In this document: in pieces, positions 33,024 to 43,881 of the stretch
How the letters are laid out: the number at the start of each line of letters is the position of its first letter
Numbering within the stretch: position 1 is the first letter of the stretch
Assembly: GCF_001854765.1 (NCBI RefSeq)
Contig: NZ_LJJE01000070.1
Coordinates: forward strand, 124,001 to 188,000
DNA: 64,000 nucleotides
Direction of reading: 5' to 3'
Origin: Vibrio sonorensis
Lineage (GTDB): Bacteria; Pseudomonadota; Gammaproteobacteria; Enterobacterales; Vibrionaceae
Made by a program: the position numbers and the translations under genes
The notes under the pieces: generated by a model
Seen by the model: only the letters and a program-made list of their open reading frames with translations
Database searches by the model: none
What the model was told of the DNA's origin: nothing

Positions 33024-34708
33024 GTGGATAAACCTTGGTTGTCTCGTTATCCAAGTGACGTACCGGCAGAGATCGATGCGGAACATTACCCATCTTTAGT
33101 AGAAATGTTTGAGCAATCGGTCCAAAAATACGCTGACCAACCAGCATTTGTAAACATGGGTGCCGTCATGACGTTCCGAAAGTTAGAGGAACGCAGCCGT
33201 GCATTTGCCGCTTATCTACAAAATGATCTCAAATTGCAGAAAGGCGATAGAGTGGCGCTAATGATGCCAAACTTACTGCAATACCCTGTTGCTCTGTTTG
33301 GTGTTCTGCGTGCGGGTCTGATTGCGGTCAATGTAAACCCACTATATACCCCACGTGAGCTGGAGCATCAGTTAAACGATTCTGGCGCTAAAGCGATTGT
33401 CATCGTTTCAAATTTTGCCAATACCCTTGAACAGGTGGTCGACAATACTCCAGTTAAACACGTTGTTCTAACCAGTCTTGGACAGATGTTGCCAAGAGCA
33501 AAGGGAACGCTGGTCGACTTTGTGGTTAAGTACGTTAAAGGCATGGTACCTAAATACGATCTTCCCGGTGCGATTTCGATGAGACAAGCGCTGAGAAAGG
33601 GCCGCAGGCTACAGTATGTAAAACCATTTATGTCGGGTGATGATATCGCGTTCTTGCAATACACAGGTGGCACAACCGGCGTTGCAAAAGGCGCGATACT
33701 GACGCACCGAAATATGATAGCCAACGTGATGCAGGCAAAAGGAGCGTATGGGCCTGTATTGTCAGATGGTCGGGAGCTAGTAGTGACGGCGCTGCCCTTG
33801 TATCACGTTTTTGCCTTGACAGTGAACTGTATGCTCTTCTTGGAGATCGGTGGACAAAACTTACTGATCACCAATCCTCGTGATATACCTGGTTTCGTTA
33901 AAGAGTTGCAGAAGTTCCGTTTTACCGCAATCACTGGCGTCAACACCTTGTTTAATGCTCTGGTAAATAACGAAGATTTTCACGAACTCGATTTCAGCCA
34001 ACTGAAACTTTCTGTTGGTGGTGGTATGGCGGTGCAAAGAGCGGTCGCAGAGCAGTGGAAAAAGACCACTGGTATACATCTTTTAGAAGGATACGGCCTA
34101 ACGGAGTGTTCGCCGCTGGTAACGGTTAACCCATATGATTTACATCATTATACAGGCGCGATCGGGGTTCCTGTACCATCGACAGATGTGCGTATTGTCA
34201 ATGATGAAGGTCAGCCCATTGCCAATACCGAAATAGGTGAACTTCAAGTGCGAGGCCCTCAGGTGATGCAAGGCTATTGGCAGCGCCAGAAGCGACCAAA
34301 GAAGTGATTGACCAAGAAGGTTGGTTGTCGACTGGTGATATCGTTAAATTTGATGACGAAGGCCTTATTCACATAGTGGATCGCAAGAAAGACATGATTT
34401 TAGTGTCCGGCTTTAACGTCTATCCAAATGAGATAGAAGATGTGATTGCGCTCCACGGTAAGGTACTAGAAGTCGCAGCCATTGGTCAGCCAAATGAAGC
34501 ATCAGGGGAAGTGGTAAAAATATACGTGGTAAAACGCGACCCAAGCTTGACTAAAGAAGATATCATCGAGCATTGCCGAGAACATCTAACAGGCTACAAA
34601 GTCCCTAAATTGGTTGAGTTTCGCGAAGACTTACCAAAGACTAATGTCGGCAAGATTTTAAGGCGTGTGCTCCGCGAAGAAAACGATGCCAAACTAAAGG
34701 CAGAATAA
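33024..34708 (+). CDS. fadD: Long-chain fatty-acid CoA ligase, frame broken once
   Basis: Activates imported fatty acids with ATP and CoA at the inner membrane for beta-oxidation. GTG 33024 with GAGGAG 7 bases upstream begins [18 protein letters not shown]. The AMP-binding motif is [12 protein letters not shown], then GYGLTECSP, and the FadD C-terminal signature is in WLSTGDI and [20 protein letters not shown]. The frame shifts near 34286; one extra C restores WQRPEATKEV and gives 1686 bases, 561 residues, exactly the E. coli length. No FadR-like site is visible in its upstream 110 bases, unlike fadH. rnd follows, as in E. coli (fadD-rnd). Confidence 0.93.
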
Positions 34709-34728
34709 GAAGTCTTGAATATGATAAG

Positions 34729-34755
34729 ATGCCAGCGAAATGCTGGCATTTTTTT
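34729..34755 (+). terminator. Intrinsic terminator of fadD
   Basis: Stem ATGCCAGC/GCTGGCAT with a GAAAT loop, then a T run. Confidence 0.88.
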
Positions 34756-34775
34756 AGGCAAACAGTGAGACCTAA

Positions 34776-35894
34776 GTGAACTACCAAATAATAACGACCA
34801 CACCCCAACTAGAAATCGTCTGCGAGCAGGCAAAGCAGCAAGATGTGCTTATGCTGGATACTGAGTTTGTCCGCACCCGTACTTACTATCCACAGCTTGG
34901 TTTGATTCAGCTCTATGATGGAGAAAACTTAGCACTGATTGATCCCATTGCTATCGAAGATATGACTGCTTTTGAGGACCTGCTTAGGGATACCTCAATA
35001 CTAAAGGTTCTTCACGCTTGCGGTGAAGATTTAGAAGTCTTTCAAAATAGTTTTGGTTGTCTTCCACACCCTATGGTTGACACTCAGATCATGGCCGCTT
35101 TTTTGGGCAATGGCCTTTCAACGGGCTTTGCTAAGTTAGTGGAAGAAAACTTAGGGGTAGCATTGGACAAAAGTGAGTCTCGTACTGACTGGCTTAAGCG
35201 CCCGCTAAGCGATAAGCAGCTTGATTATGCCGCGGCTGATGTTTACTACTTGTTGCCTTTGTATCAAAAGCTACTAGAGCAAGTGACCCAAGCAGGCTGG
35301 TGGGAAGCTGTGCAGCAAGAAAGCGATTTGATTGCTAATAAACGAGTTCGTCAAGTTGAACCAACCAAAGCTTACTTGGATATTAAAGGGGCATGGCAGC
35401 TTAAGCCGAACCAACTTGTCATCCTTAAAGCTCTTGCCATGTGGCGTTACAAAGAAGCCATTAAACGAGATTTAGCGCTAAACTTTGTTTTTAAAGAACA
35501 CGACTTGTTGGCGGTGGCAAAGTACAAAATTCAGAGCAAATCGGTGATGGAAAAAGAGGGCTTTGACCCACGAGCGATCCAACGCCACGGAAGCCGGATC
35601 ATCACAATGGTGAAGACGGCGATGACAATACATCAAGACGAGTATCCAGCTCCTATAGAGCGTCTTATGGATAAGCCTAGCTATAAACAGCAATTTAAAA
35701 CGTTAAAAGATGAAGTGAAAAAAGTTTCCCAAAAGAGTGGTCTCGCCACTGAGTTTTTAGCGTCAAAAAAACAATTGAATCAACTGATTAGTTGGGTTTG
35801 GAAAAAGGATAGGGATCCGGCAAATCTACCGGACTTGATGCAGGGCTGGCGTTTGCCTTTGCTCGGCGAAAAGCTTGATAAATTGGTTAAGTAA
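34776..35894 (+). CDS. rnd: Ribonuclease D
   Basis: 3'-5' exoribonuclease that trims tRNA and other stable RNA 3' ends. The 372-residue protein has a DEDD nuclease domain with acidic motifs in MLDTEFVRT, LHACGEDLEVF, and YAAADVYYL, followed by an HRDC domain (LKPNQLVILKALAMWRYKEAIKRD). It uses a GTG start at 34776 with weak upstream pairing. It sits after fadD and has its own terminator. All catalytic acids appear intact. Confidence 0.95.
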   Translation: MNYQIITTTPQLEIVCEQAKQQDVLMLDTEFVRTRTYYPQLGLIQLYDGENLALIDPIAIEDMTAFEDLLRDTSILKVLHACGEDLEVFQNSFGCLPHPMVDTQIMAAFLGNGLSTGFAKLVEENLGVALDKSESRTDWLKRPLSDKQLDYAAADVYYLLPLYQKLLEQVTQAGWWEAVQQESDLIANKRVRQVEPTKAYLDIKGAWQLKPNQLVILKALAMWRYKEAIKRDLALNFVFKEHDLLAVAKYKIQSKSVMEKEGFDPRAIQRHGSRIITMVKTAMTIHQDEYPAPIERLMDKPSYKQQFKTLKDEVKKVSQKSGLATEFLASKKQLNQLISWVWKKDRDPANLPDLMQGWRLPLLGEKLDKLVK

Positions 35895-35898
35895 TATC

Positions 35899-35925
35899 AA
35901 AAAAGGCTTCCATCGGAAGCTTTTT
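35899..35925 (+). terminator. Intrinsic terminator of rnd
   Basis: AAAAGGCTTCC/GGAAGCTTTTT with an ATC loop, five bases after the rnd stop. Confidence 0.88.
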
Positions 35926-35982
35926 GATATTTATGAAAAGCTATCGTGAGAAGCGATGGCCTTAAAAGAGCTTGTTAACCAG

Positions 35983-37541
35983 TTAGCCAGCGAGTACGTC
36001 AGTGGCAACTTTGTAGCTAGGGTCTTCTTTGACATTGATTTCAACTAAGCTACCCGCTTTATGAAGTAGGGCACGGCAGTCTGGGCTTAAATGGCGCAGG
36101 TGCAAAGTCTTGCCTACAGCGGCATAACGCTCGGCTAAAGTTTCAATCGCTTCAATAGCGGAGTGATCCGCAACACGAGAGTTAGCAAAGTCCACAATAA
36201 CGTCTTCAGGATCGTTTGGCGCATCAAACAGCTCAAGGAAGTTAGCAGCACTACCAAAGAAGATAGGACCGTTGATATGGTACTCTTTTGACCCTTCAGC
36301 ATTAACAGTACTAGAAGCGTAGATGTGTTTTGCGTGCTCCCATGCAAACATTAGAGCAGAAGCCACAACACCAACGGCAACCGCGACAGCAAGGTCGGTC
36401 AGTACTGTCACTACAGTAACAAGAACAATAACGAAGAAATCTTGTTTAGGCACGCGGCGAGCAAGTTTAAAGGTTGCCCATTCAAAAGTACCGATCACAA
36501 CCATAAACATAACACCTACGAGTGCTGCCAATGGGATCATTTCGATTAGCGAAGATGCAAACAAGATAAAGAACAATAGCATCAGCGCTGCAACGATGCC
36601 GGATAGTCGACCACGACCACCAGAGTTAACGTTGATCATCGATTGACCTATCATGGCACAGCCGCCCATAGCGCCAAACATTGAACAGGTTACGTTTGCC
36701 ATACCTTGGCCAACACACTCTCGGTTGGACTGGCCACGAGAGTTTGTCATCTCATCCAGTACCGTTAGCGTCAACAGTGACTCAATAAGACCAATTGCCG
36801 CAAGAATGATCGCGTATGGCAGAATAATTTGTAGCGTTTCTAGGGTCAGTGGTACGGCAGGAATAGAGAAGGTTGGCAGATTACCAGCAAGTGTCGCGCT
36901 GACGTCTCCTGACATAGTGCGTAGGAAGTCTACAACCGTACGCGTTTCAAGCCCTAGTAGCTGAACTAACAGCGTAACCGTAACAATCGCTACTAGTGAA
37001 GAAGGCACCGCTGTCGTCAGTTTAGGTAAGAAGTGAATGATAGCCATGGTAAGCAACACTAAACCAAGCATAAGACCCAGTTGGTCAGCAGGCAACCAAG
37101 TTAGCGCTCCACTTAAATCAGGACCTTTAAACTGGCCAAGCTGAGCGAGGAAGATCACGATGCGAGGCCATTAACAAAGCCAATCATTACCGGATGGGGA
37201 ACCATACGGATAAATTTACCCAACTTAAAAATACCCGCAGCGATTTGCAAGATACCCGCAAGCAGAATAGCGGCGAATAGGTATTGAACGCCGTGGGTGG
37301 CAACTAGGCTCACCATAACAACTGCCATAGCGCCAGTTGCACCAGAAATCATACCTGGGCGGCCACCAAAGATGGAAGTTACTAGGCCGACAATAAAGGC
37401 AGCGTAAAGGCCAACCATTGGGTCTACACCCGCTACAAAAGCGAATGCAACTGCTTCAGGAACCAATGCCAATGCGACGGTTAAACCTGAAAGGACATCG
37501 TTTTTTACAGAGTGTTTTGAAAATTGGGGAAATTCGAACAT
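35983..37541 (-). CDS. SulP-family anion transporter with STAS domain, frame broken once
   Basis: Inner-membrane transporter of the SulP family; members carry sulfate, bicarbonate or dicarboxylates, and I cannot choose the substrate. The N-terminal part starts [34 protein letters not shown], then many membrane helices and a cytoplasmic STAS domain ([27 protein letters not shown]). The frame changes near 37162; one extra base gives [12 protein letters not shown] in a continuous membrane region and 1560 bases, 519 residues. It ends with the rne terminator region and faces rnd. Confidence 0.85.
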
Positions 37542-37778
37542 GCTTGCTCAGTATCACTGTGGGTTAAATTTGTTCTGAATCGCTTTTTCGTAGACGGAGC
37601 AAAATTAGTGATAAAAGAGCAGCAACGAAAAAAGTGTTTCAGAGTAAGTCGGCGCATCCTACCGAAAAGTGTGATTAAGTTCAATAATGAACCATAGGAT
37701 GACCAATTATTGTGACCAATAATTGAACTATAGGCCAAGCCCATTGACTTTGATTTTGTTTTTATTTTCGGGACATAA

Positions 37779-37808
37779 AAAAACAGCACCTGTTTAGGTG
37801 CTGTTTTT
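37779..37808. terminator. Bidirectional terminator beyond rne
   Basis: Perfect 12-bp stem AAAAACAGCACC/GGTGCTGTTTTT with a 6-base loop. On the minus strand it ends rne (stop at 37828); the SulP gene starts 240 bases further on. Confidence 0.9.
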
Positions 37809-37827
37809 CATATTTAACAAGTAGTTA

Positions 37828-40749
37828 TCAGTAGCCTTGAGGCTTAGACATCGCAGCTCCAGCTTGATTAGTCGCTACTTGGCTACCCGCTCCGCGAGCT
37901 TGATAACGCTCACTGCGGAATGGTGCAGCATTGACATCAATTTGCTTGAGCTCCTGTGGGCCCGGTGCTTTAGCCATAGGGGCACTAGCGTGGCCTTTAA
38001 CCAATGTCGCTACCTTGATCTCTGATTGGGTCAGAGCTTTATCAGTGGACTCAGTTTTCACTTCAGTTTCAACAGGTGCTTCTTGAACAACGGCTTCTAC
38101 TCTTGGCTGTTCAACTGGCGCTTCAACTACTGGTTTCGCAACTGGTGTTTCTACCGCTGGGGTTTCCACTTTGACTGCTTCAACCGGTGCTTCAATAACT
38201 GTTGCTTCTACCGCTTCGACCACTGGTTCAGGGCGGCGAATGATGACTTTACCCATTGCCATTTCTGGGAATGCGAATCCACCCATTACAACCGCTGGTG
38301 CTTTACCCGCTTTCTTGTTAGGACGTTTACCTTTCACTGGTAGGTCATAACGCGGCATCACTTTACCCATAGCCATCTCAGGAGAGGCTACACCACCTTT
38401 GCGCAGGCGGAATGGGTTAGGGCGACGGTCGCGACCGCGGCGGCGTCTCTGACCACTTGCACGCAAGTGACGAGGAGAGCGGCGGTTACGACGTTGCTTG
38501 CCTTCACCTTGCTCTTGAACTTCAGTAACCGGAGCTTCCTGAGTTGCTGTTGCCTGTTCGGCAATAGCTTCGGCCTTCACTTCTACAGCGTTATTTTCGG
38601 CGTTTGCAGCGTTTTTCACTGGCGCGTTTTGACCGTTAACACGAACCTGCTTATTGAGTTTACGGCGTTGACGTCTCTCTTTCACCTTCGCTGTTTTCTC
38701 TTCTTTACGAGATTCAGTTTGTGGTGCTTGAGCGTCAGCAGCTAGCTTTTGACCTTCCTCGGCAAGTTTGGTGTTCTTCACATCATCGCGTTTGTTGCGC
38801 TTGTCCTGTCTAGGTTTGCGCTTCTGCTGCGGTTTGCGTTCTTGCTTGCCAGACTCTTGCTCGTCTTTGTTGCCTTTGCGCTTATCGCGATTGCCATCGC
38901 GATTATTGCGACGACGTTGGTCATTGCGATTTCGACGATTGCGATTATTGCGTTTGTCGTTGCGCTCTTTTTCCTGTTTTTCTTCTTTCTTCTCTTCTTC
39001 AGCAGAACCGAATAAGAAGCTGCCAATAGCTTTAAACAGCTTTGCAACGAAACCAGGTTCAGAAGACTCTGCAGTTTCACTTACCTGAGGCTTTTGAACT
39101 ACCGGTTTTGCCTGAGGCTTAGGTGTAGGCGCAGTTTGAGCTGGAGAGGCAAACCCTTTGAGAACTGGTTCTTCCAGTTTCTTAGGTTTGGCTTCTACTT
39201 CAGGTGTTTCTTTACTTTCTGCTTCTTTCAGAGCTTCGATTTTCTTAGGAAGCAAGTAAGAAAGCAGATCAAACTCTTCGCCTTCTCTGACGCGAATTAC
39301 GTCAAAGTGCGGCGTTTCCATATCAGAGTTTGGAACAACGGTAATTTTCACTTCTTGAATTCGTTCAATGTGATTGATTGAACGACGCTTTTCGTTGAGT
39401 AAGTACGAAGCGATAGGCACTGGAACCACAGCGAGAACTTGCGCGGTATTGTCCTTTAGCGCTTCTTCTTCGATTAAGCGAAGAACAGAAAGTGCCAGAG
39501 ATTCATTGTCACGTACTACGCCTGTACCGTTACAGCGTGGACAGATGTGGTGACTCGCTTCAGCTAGAGAAGGGCTGAGGCGTTGACGGGACATCTCTAG
39601 AAGACCAAAGCGAGAAATTCTACCGATTTGTACGCGAGCACGGTCCATGCGAACAGCGTCACGAAGGCGGTTTTCAACTTCGCGTTGGTGGCGCACTGGG
39701 GTCATATCGATAAAGTCGATGACGACAAGGCCACCCAAATCGCGCAGGCGTAATTGACGTGCAATTTCATCTGCTGCTTCAAGGTTAGTATTGAGCGCTG
39801 TTTCTTCGATGTCACCGCCCTTAGTTGCTCGGGCAGAGTTAATATCGATAGAAGTCAGTGCTTCTGTCGGGTCAATAACAATAGAACCACCTGATGGCAG
39901 GCGAACTTCGCGCTGGAAAGCCGATTCGATCTGACTTTCAATCTGGTAGTGACTAAATAGAGGTACTTCGCCGTCGTACTTTTTAACGCGGTTAACGAAA
40001 TCAGGGCGTACCAACTGGATGTGCGCGAGTGCGCGCTCATAGATGGTATTGCTGTCGATCAGGATTTCACCGATATCGCGACGCAAGTAGTCTCGAATAG
40101 CTCGAACGATCACGTTACTCTCTTGATGGATCAAGAAAGGCGCGGGGTTCGAGTCAGAAGCTTGCTTAATTGCATTCCAGTGGTTAAGCAGAACGTTTAA
40201 ATCCCACTCCAGCTCTTCAGCGCTTTTACCAACACCCGCAGTACGAACAATCAAGCCCATACCTTGAGGTAGTTCCAGCGTGCTTAGCGCAGCTTTTAGT
40301 TGTGTGCGTTCGTCACCTTCGATACGGCGAGAGATACCGCCAGCACGAGGGTTGTTCGGCATTAGAACTAAGTAACTACCAGCAAGAGAGATAAAGGTAG
40401 TTAAGGCTGCGCCTTTGCTACCACGTTCTTCTTTTTCCACTTGCACGATCACTTCCTGACCTTCGGTCAGTACTTCTTTGATACTCGGGCGACCTTGGTA
40501 GGTGTACCCTTCAGGGAAGTATTCGCGAGCAATTTCTTTAAGAGGAAGGAAACCGTGACGTTCAGCGCCGTAATCGACAAATGCAGCTTCTAAGCTTGGT
40601 TCAATTCGGGTGATACGCCCTTTGTAGATATTCGCTTTTTTCGATTCATGACCTGGACTTTCGATATCCAAATCGTAAAGTCGCTGGCCGTCGACCAAAG
40701 CGACACGCAACTCTTCTTTTTGAGTTGCGTTAATTAACATTCTTTTCAT
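37828..40749 (-). CDS. rne: Ribonuclease E
   Basis: Endonuclease that initiates mRNA decay and processes rRNA and tRNA; scaffold of the degradosome. It has 973 residues. The catalytic half (about 1-520) has the S1 domain, the 5' sensor, the catalytic aspartates in [11 protein letters not shown] and VVIDFIDM, and the zinc link CPRCNGTG near residue 404. The tail has an amphipathic membrane helix ([16 protein letters not shown]), a Lys/Arg/Asn-rich RNA-binding region, two copies of a PEMAMGKV motif, a Val/Glu/Ala-rich stretch, and [14 protein letters not shown] near the end. The last resembles the PNPase-binding microdomain of E. coli RNase E. A long leader precedes it. Confidence 0.97.
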   Translation of the reverse strand: MKRMLINATQKEELRVALVDGQRLYDLDIESPGHESKKANIYKGRITRIEPSLEAAFVDYGAERHGFLPLKEIAREYFPEGYTYQGRPSIKEVLTEGQEVIVQVEKEERGSKGAALTTFISLAGSYLVLMPNNPRAGGISRRIEGDERTQLKAALSTLELPQGMGLIVRTAGVGKSAEELEWDLNVLLNHWNAIKQASDSNPAPFLIHQESNVIVRAIRDYLRRDIGEILIDSNTIYERALAHIQLVRPDFVNRVKKYDGEVPLFSHYQIESQIESAFQREVRLPSGGSIVIDPTEALTSIDINSARATKGGDIEETALNTNLEAADEIARQLRLRDLGGLVVIDFIDMTPVRHQREVENRLRDAVRMDRARVQIGRISRFGLLEMSRQRLSPSLAEASHHICPRCNGTGVVRDNESLALSVLRLIEEEALKDNTAQVLAVVPVPIASYLLNEKRRSINHIERIQEVKITVVPNSDMETPHFDVIRVREGEEFDLLSYLLPKKIEALKEAESKETPEVEAKPKKLEEPVLKGFASPAQTAPTPKPQAKPVVQKPQVSETAESSEPGFVAKLFKAIGSFLFGSAEEEKKEEKQEKERNDKRNNRNRRNRNDQRRRNNRDGNRDKRKGNKDEQESGKQERKPQQKRKPRQDKRNKRDDVKNTKLAEEGQKLAADAQAPQTESRKEEKTAKVKERRQRRKLNKQVRVNGQNAPVKNAANAENNAVEVKAEAIAEQATATQEAPVTEVQEQGEGKQRRNRRSPRHLRASGQRRRRGRDRRPNPFRLRKGGVASPEMAMGKVMPRYDLPVKGKRPNKKAGKAPAVVMGGFAFPEMAMGKVIIRRPEPVVEAVEATVIEAPVEAVKVETPAVETPVAKPVVEAPVEQPRVEAVVQEAPVETEVKTESTDKALTQSEIKVATLVKGHASAPMAKAPGPQELKQIDVNAAPFRSERYQARGAGSQVATNQAGAAMSKPQGY

Positions 40750-41090
40750 TTATACAAATCTCGTTGTCATTCTTTGTTTTTGATTTGTTACCTAAGTCGT
40801 CTTCAGGGTGCCTGATCCCATGGCTTAATCGTTGCAGCCTCCCGGCTGGAGGGATGCTCTCGGGCACATCAGTCATCACAAGCGTATTCACTGCTTGTGT
40901 GCCGCAATCTGGCGGAAATACTCAACATGAAGTGGCGATGAGTGCGGTAACAAAAAATGCTAATTACGAAAATGTCTTACGCCGTGTGCTGCATCTTACT
41001 AAATTAGCGGGCTACTCATGTCTATATCCAAGATACTTCAAAATGCAGCATTCAACTTGTACATCGTTACTTTAATGAGAAGCCGATATA
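40750..41090 (-). promoter_or_regulatory. rne 5' leader (RNase E autoregulatory element)
   Basis: About 340 bases precede the rne ATG with no open frame on the minus strand that I trust. On the minus strand CCTCC/GGAGG (40838-40852) forms a short stem and GTGCC pairs with GGCAC about 60 bases on (40865-40870 with 40806-40812), giving a multi-branched fold near the middle. E. coli and relatives have a leader of this size whose hairpins bind RNase E and set its own mRNA decay. Match to that family is by position and hairpin layout, not by a search. Boundaries are approximate. Confidence 0.6.
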
Positions 41091-41422
41091 GTTTTGTTGA
41101 AACTGCCTGCTAAAGTGAACTGAATATACGCTCACAAAAATGAATGGCGTTGTTTAAAATGCGGCCATTTCACCTATTGCGGTGTGAACTATAGCAGTAC
41201 CCAGTAAACTCAGCAATCTGCTTTCAGATAAATCACTGAAAAATCTGAAATTGGAGTTTATAACCAATTGATTTATATGAAAATTCTTCGTTTTTTGTCA
41301 AAAATGGGATTTGTCGGTTGTTTTTTGAGCGCAATCCCTGTGAATTACAATCAAAATGAAATTTTTTTGTTTTGTTGCCAACATTTTGTGAAATGAATCA
41401 GGTAACGAGTTAGAATGTTCCC
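41091..41422. other. 332-base divergent promoter region of rne and rluC
   Basis: AT-rich, with T and A runs; no open frame is convincing. It should hold the rne promoters on the minus strand and the rluC promoter on the plus strand. The ribosome binding site before rluC ATG 41423 is weak. I do not mark boxes. Confidence 0.5.
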
Positions 41423-42375
41423 ATGAGTGAGATAAGAACTAAAGTCCAATTTGTCGATATCGATGAAGATATGGCGGGACAGCGCATTGATAATTTCCTG
41501 CGCAATCAGTTAAAAAACCTACCAAAAAGCATGATTTATCGCATCCTTCGAAAAGGAGAGGTGCGCGTTAATAAAAAGCGAATCAAAGCCGAGTACAAAC
41601 TGCAGGCTGGCGATATCGTTAGAATTCCTCCGGTGACTATTGAGGAAAAAAGCGATAAAGATATAGCGCCGAGCACCAAGTTGGATAAGGTTGCTGAGTT
41701 GGAGCACCTTATTATTTACGAAGATGAACACTTGTTGGTACTCAATAAGCCTCTGGCACCGCAGTACACGGGGGCAGTGGACTTAAATTCGGTGCGATTG
41801 AAGCCCTGCGGGCACTGCGCCCTCAAGCGCGTTTTCTCGAATTGGTGCACCGTATCGACCGAGACACCTCTGGTATTTTGTTGGTGGCAAAAAAGCGCTC
41901 TGCGTTGAGACATCTTCAGGCTCAGTTTCGAAATAAAACTGTGCAGAAGTACTATTTCGCGTTAGTCATGGGAATATGGAAAAACAGCTGTAAAGTCGTC
42001 AACGCGCCTTTGCTCAAAAACGAAGTGAACAGCATTGTGCGAGTTAATCCAAAAGGCAAAGCCTCAGAAACTCGATTTAGGGTGATCGAAAAGTTTGCTC
42101 AAGCCACTTTGATTCAAGCTAGCCCAATTACTGGTCGAACTCATCAAATTCGCGTACATACTCAATATGCTGGTCACCCCATCGCTTGGGATGACCGATA
42201 TGGGGATCGTAGATTTGATGCGTACACGGATAAGGCAGGACTCAACCGACTTTTCTTGCATGCTGCGAACATCAAGTTCCAGCACCCATCAAATGATGAG
42301 TGGATGGAAATTAATGCGCCATTAGGACAAAAGCTTGAGGAAGTGTTAACACGGCTGAGGAAAATGTCAGCTTAA
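41423..42375 (+). CDS. rluC: 23S rRNA pseudouridine synthase RluC, frame broken once
   Basis: Makes pseudouridine at 955, 2504 and 2580 of 23S rRNA in E. coli. It has an N-terminal S4 RNA-binding domain (QRIDNFLRNQLKNLPKSMIYRILRKGEVRVN) and a catalytic domain with the Asp in HRIDRDTSG. The frame is broken near 41753. One extra T restores NKPSGTAVHGGSGLKFGAIEALR and gives 954 bases, 317 residues, as expected. Divergent from rne, as in E. coli. The last nine bases overlap the converging yceF. Confidence 0.92.
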
Positions 42376-42951
42376 CGGGTCGACACGGTGTCGAGCCAAC
42401 ATCTCCAAGAGCATTATCAAAGGCAGGCCGACGAGTGTATTTGGGTCCCTGCCTTCTAATTTTTCAAACAGCGCGATTCCCAAACCTTCACTTTTAAAAC
42501 TACCTGCGCAATAAAATGGCTGCTCTTTGTCGACATAAGCTTCAATTTGATTTGCGCAGAGCTCTCGGAAGTACACTGTAAAGCGCTCGTAGTTGCTTTC
42601 TATTTTGTCGTTGGCAGTATCGTAGACCGCAAGGCCTGTATAAAAGTGGATCGCTTTTCCTGACTGACGAGTAAGCTGTTCAATCGCTTTTTCTCGCGTG
42701 TGGGGTTTGCCTATGATTTCGCCGTCTATCACGCATACTTGGTCGCTACCGATAACAAGTGATTCTTCACGGACATTACAACTGCGCGCTTTTAACTCGG
42801 CTAGCCTGACAACAAGTTGTTGGGGAGATTCGCCGTCGAGGGGAGTCTCGTCACAATGAGGGGCTAACTGCGTAAAAGGCAGCCCCAATTTTTCCATCAA
42901 TTGGGCTCTAAACGGTGAAGTAGATGCCAGTACTAAAGTGGTGGAGTTCAT
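42367..42951 (-). CDS. yceF: Maf-family nucleoside triphosphate pyrophosphatase YceF
   Basis: House-cleaning pyrophosphatase of 194 residues acting on modified nucleotides; the E. coli enzyme acts on m7GTP. The Maf start is LVLASTSPFRAQLMEKLG, and the catalytic and metal region is LVIGSDQVCVIDGEIIGKP, with DETPLDGESP before it. ATG 42951 begins this family sequence; the frame extends 22 codons upstream without a good start. It converges on rluC with a 9-base overlap and diverges from yceD, the same arrangement as in E. coli. Confidence 0.92.
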   Translation of the reverse strand: MNSTTLVLASTSPFRAQLMEKLGLPFTQLAPHCDETPLDGESPQQLVVRLAELKARSCNVREESLVIGSDQVCVIDGEIIGKPHTREKAIEQLTRQSGKAIHFYTGLAVYDTANDKIESNYERFTVYFRELCANQIEAYVDKEQPFYCAGSFKSEGLGIALFEKLEGRDPNTLVGLPLIMLLEMLARHRVDPLS

Positions 42952-43142
42952 GGTAATTCGGTGTAGGTTAGTAAGTGCTACTAGCATAATCGATTGTTTG
43001 CCGATGAGTATACTCACTGAGCAGATTATTAGTGCTATCGTTAGCGCGGTTCGGACAACAGGCGGTTTCGACTGAAAAAAACTTTAACTTTTTGTCCTTT
43101 TCCTTTGACTCAAAACGATTTGAAAGATAGAATTCGCGCCCT

Positions 43143-43670
43143 ATGCAAAAGGTAAAAATACCGCGAACGGTTGATCCGGCTAAAGCAGCTCAGAAGCGTC
43201 TTGATTATGATGGTATCATTCAAGTTAGTCTTTTTAAGCGTTTAGAAGAATCGGTCGAAGGCGTTAAACGCGACGCTCAAGTGTCATTGTCATTTGGGTT
43301 AGATGAACAGCGACTTGTCGTTATCTCTGGTAAAGCTAACGTAGAAGTCGATTTAGAGTGTCAACGCTGTAACGAGGTTTTTGCACATCAGTGCAATGTT
43401 CAATTTACTTATACTCCTTATTACAATGAGAAAAGTGAAGAGGACGCACCGGAAGAGTACGATTTGGTAGATCCGAACGAGTACGGTGAAATAGACCTAA
43501 TACAGTTAGTTGAAGACGAGTTCATTCTAAACTTGCCTCAAGTAGCAATGCATGATGAAGCGGATTGTAGCGTTAATTCAGATAACATGGTGTTTGGTGA
43601 GCTTCCAGAAGAAGTTGTGGAAGAAAAAAAACCGAATCCATTCGATGTTTTGAAAAGCTTAAAGAAGTAA
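43143..43670 (+). CDS. yceD: YceD, DUF177 protein for 23S rRNA accumulation
   Basis: A 175-residue acidic protein of the DUF177/YceD family, linked to 23S rRNA accumulation in E. coli and plants. A CxxC pair is in [11 protein letters not shown]. The middle is acidic ([16 protein letters not shown]) and the C-terminal part is [10 protein letters not shown]. It is 31 bases upstream of rpmF and co-transcribed with it in known genomes. The ribosome binding site is weak (GAATTCGCGCCCTATG). The gene heads the rpmF-plsX-fab cluster. Confidence 0.9.
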   Translation: MQKVKIPRTVDPAKAAQKRLDYDGIIQVSLFKRLEESVEGVKRDAQVSLSFGLDEQRLVVISGKANVEVDLECQRCNEVFAHQCNVQFTYTPYYNEKSEEDAPEEYDLVDPNEYGEIDLIQLVEDEFILNLPQVAMHDEADCSVNSDNMVFGELPEEVVEEKKPNPFDVLKSLKK

Positions 43671-43701
43671 TTCTTTAAGAATTTACATAGGAGTAGGGTC
43701 C

Positions 43702-43872
43702 ATGGCCGTACAAAAAAACCGTAAAACACGTTCTAAGCGTGGTATGCGTCGCTCACACGATGCGCTAACTACAGCTGCACTTTCTGTTGATTCGACTTCA
43801 GGTGAAACTCACCTACGTCACAACATGACAGCTGAAGGTTACTACCGCGGCAAGAAGGTTATCAACAAGTAA
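43702..43872 (+). CDS. rpmF: 50S ribosomal protein L32
   Basis: A 56-residue basic ribosomal protein. It starts [20 protein letters not shown] and ends [11 protein letters not shown], the typical L32 sequence without zinc cysteines. TAGGAGTAGGGTCC gives a ribosome binding site. Codon use is biased, as in other ribosomal genes. plsX begins nine bases after its stop codon, the rpmF-plsX operon known from E. coli, which couples ribosome and membrane synthesis. Confidence 0.97.
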   Translation: MAVQKNRKTRSKRGMRRSHDALTTAALSVDSTSGETHLRHNMTAEGYYRGKKVINK

Positions 43873-43881
43873 GGTTGACCT

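Noticed and set aside
37155..37541. Short SulP N-terminal frame as a separate gene
   Set aside because: It is the first part of the SulP transporter, continued after a one-base break at about 37162.
38026..39381. Several open frames on the plus strand opposite the rne tail
   Set aside because: They are antisense shadows of Lys/Arg/Glu-rich codons. They lack ribosome binding sites and have unlikely compositions.
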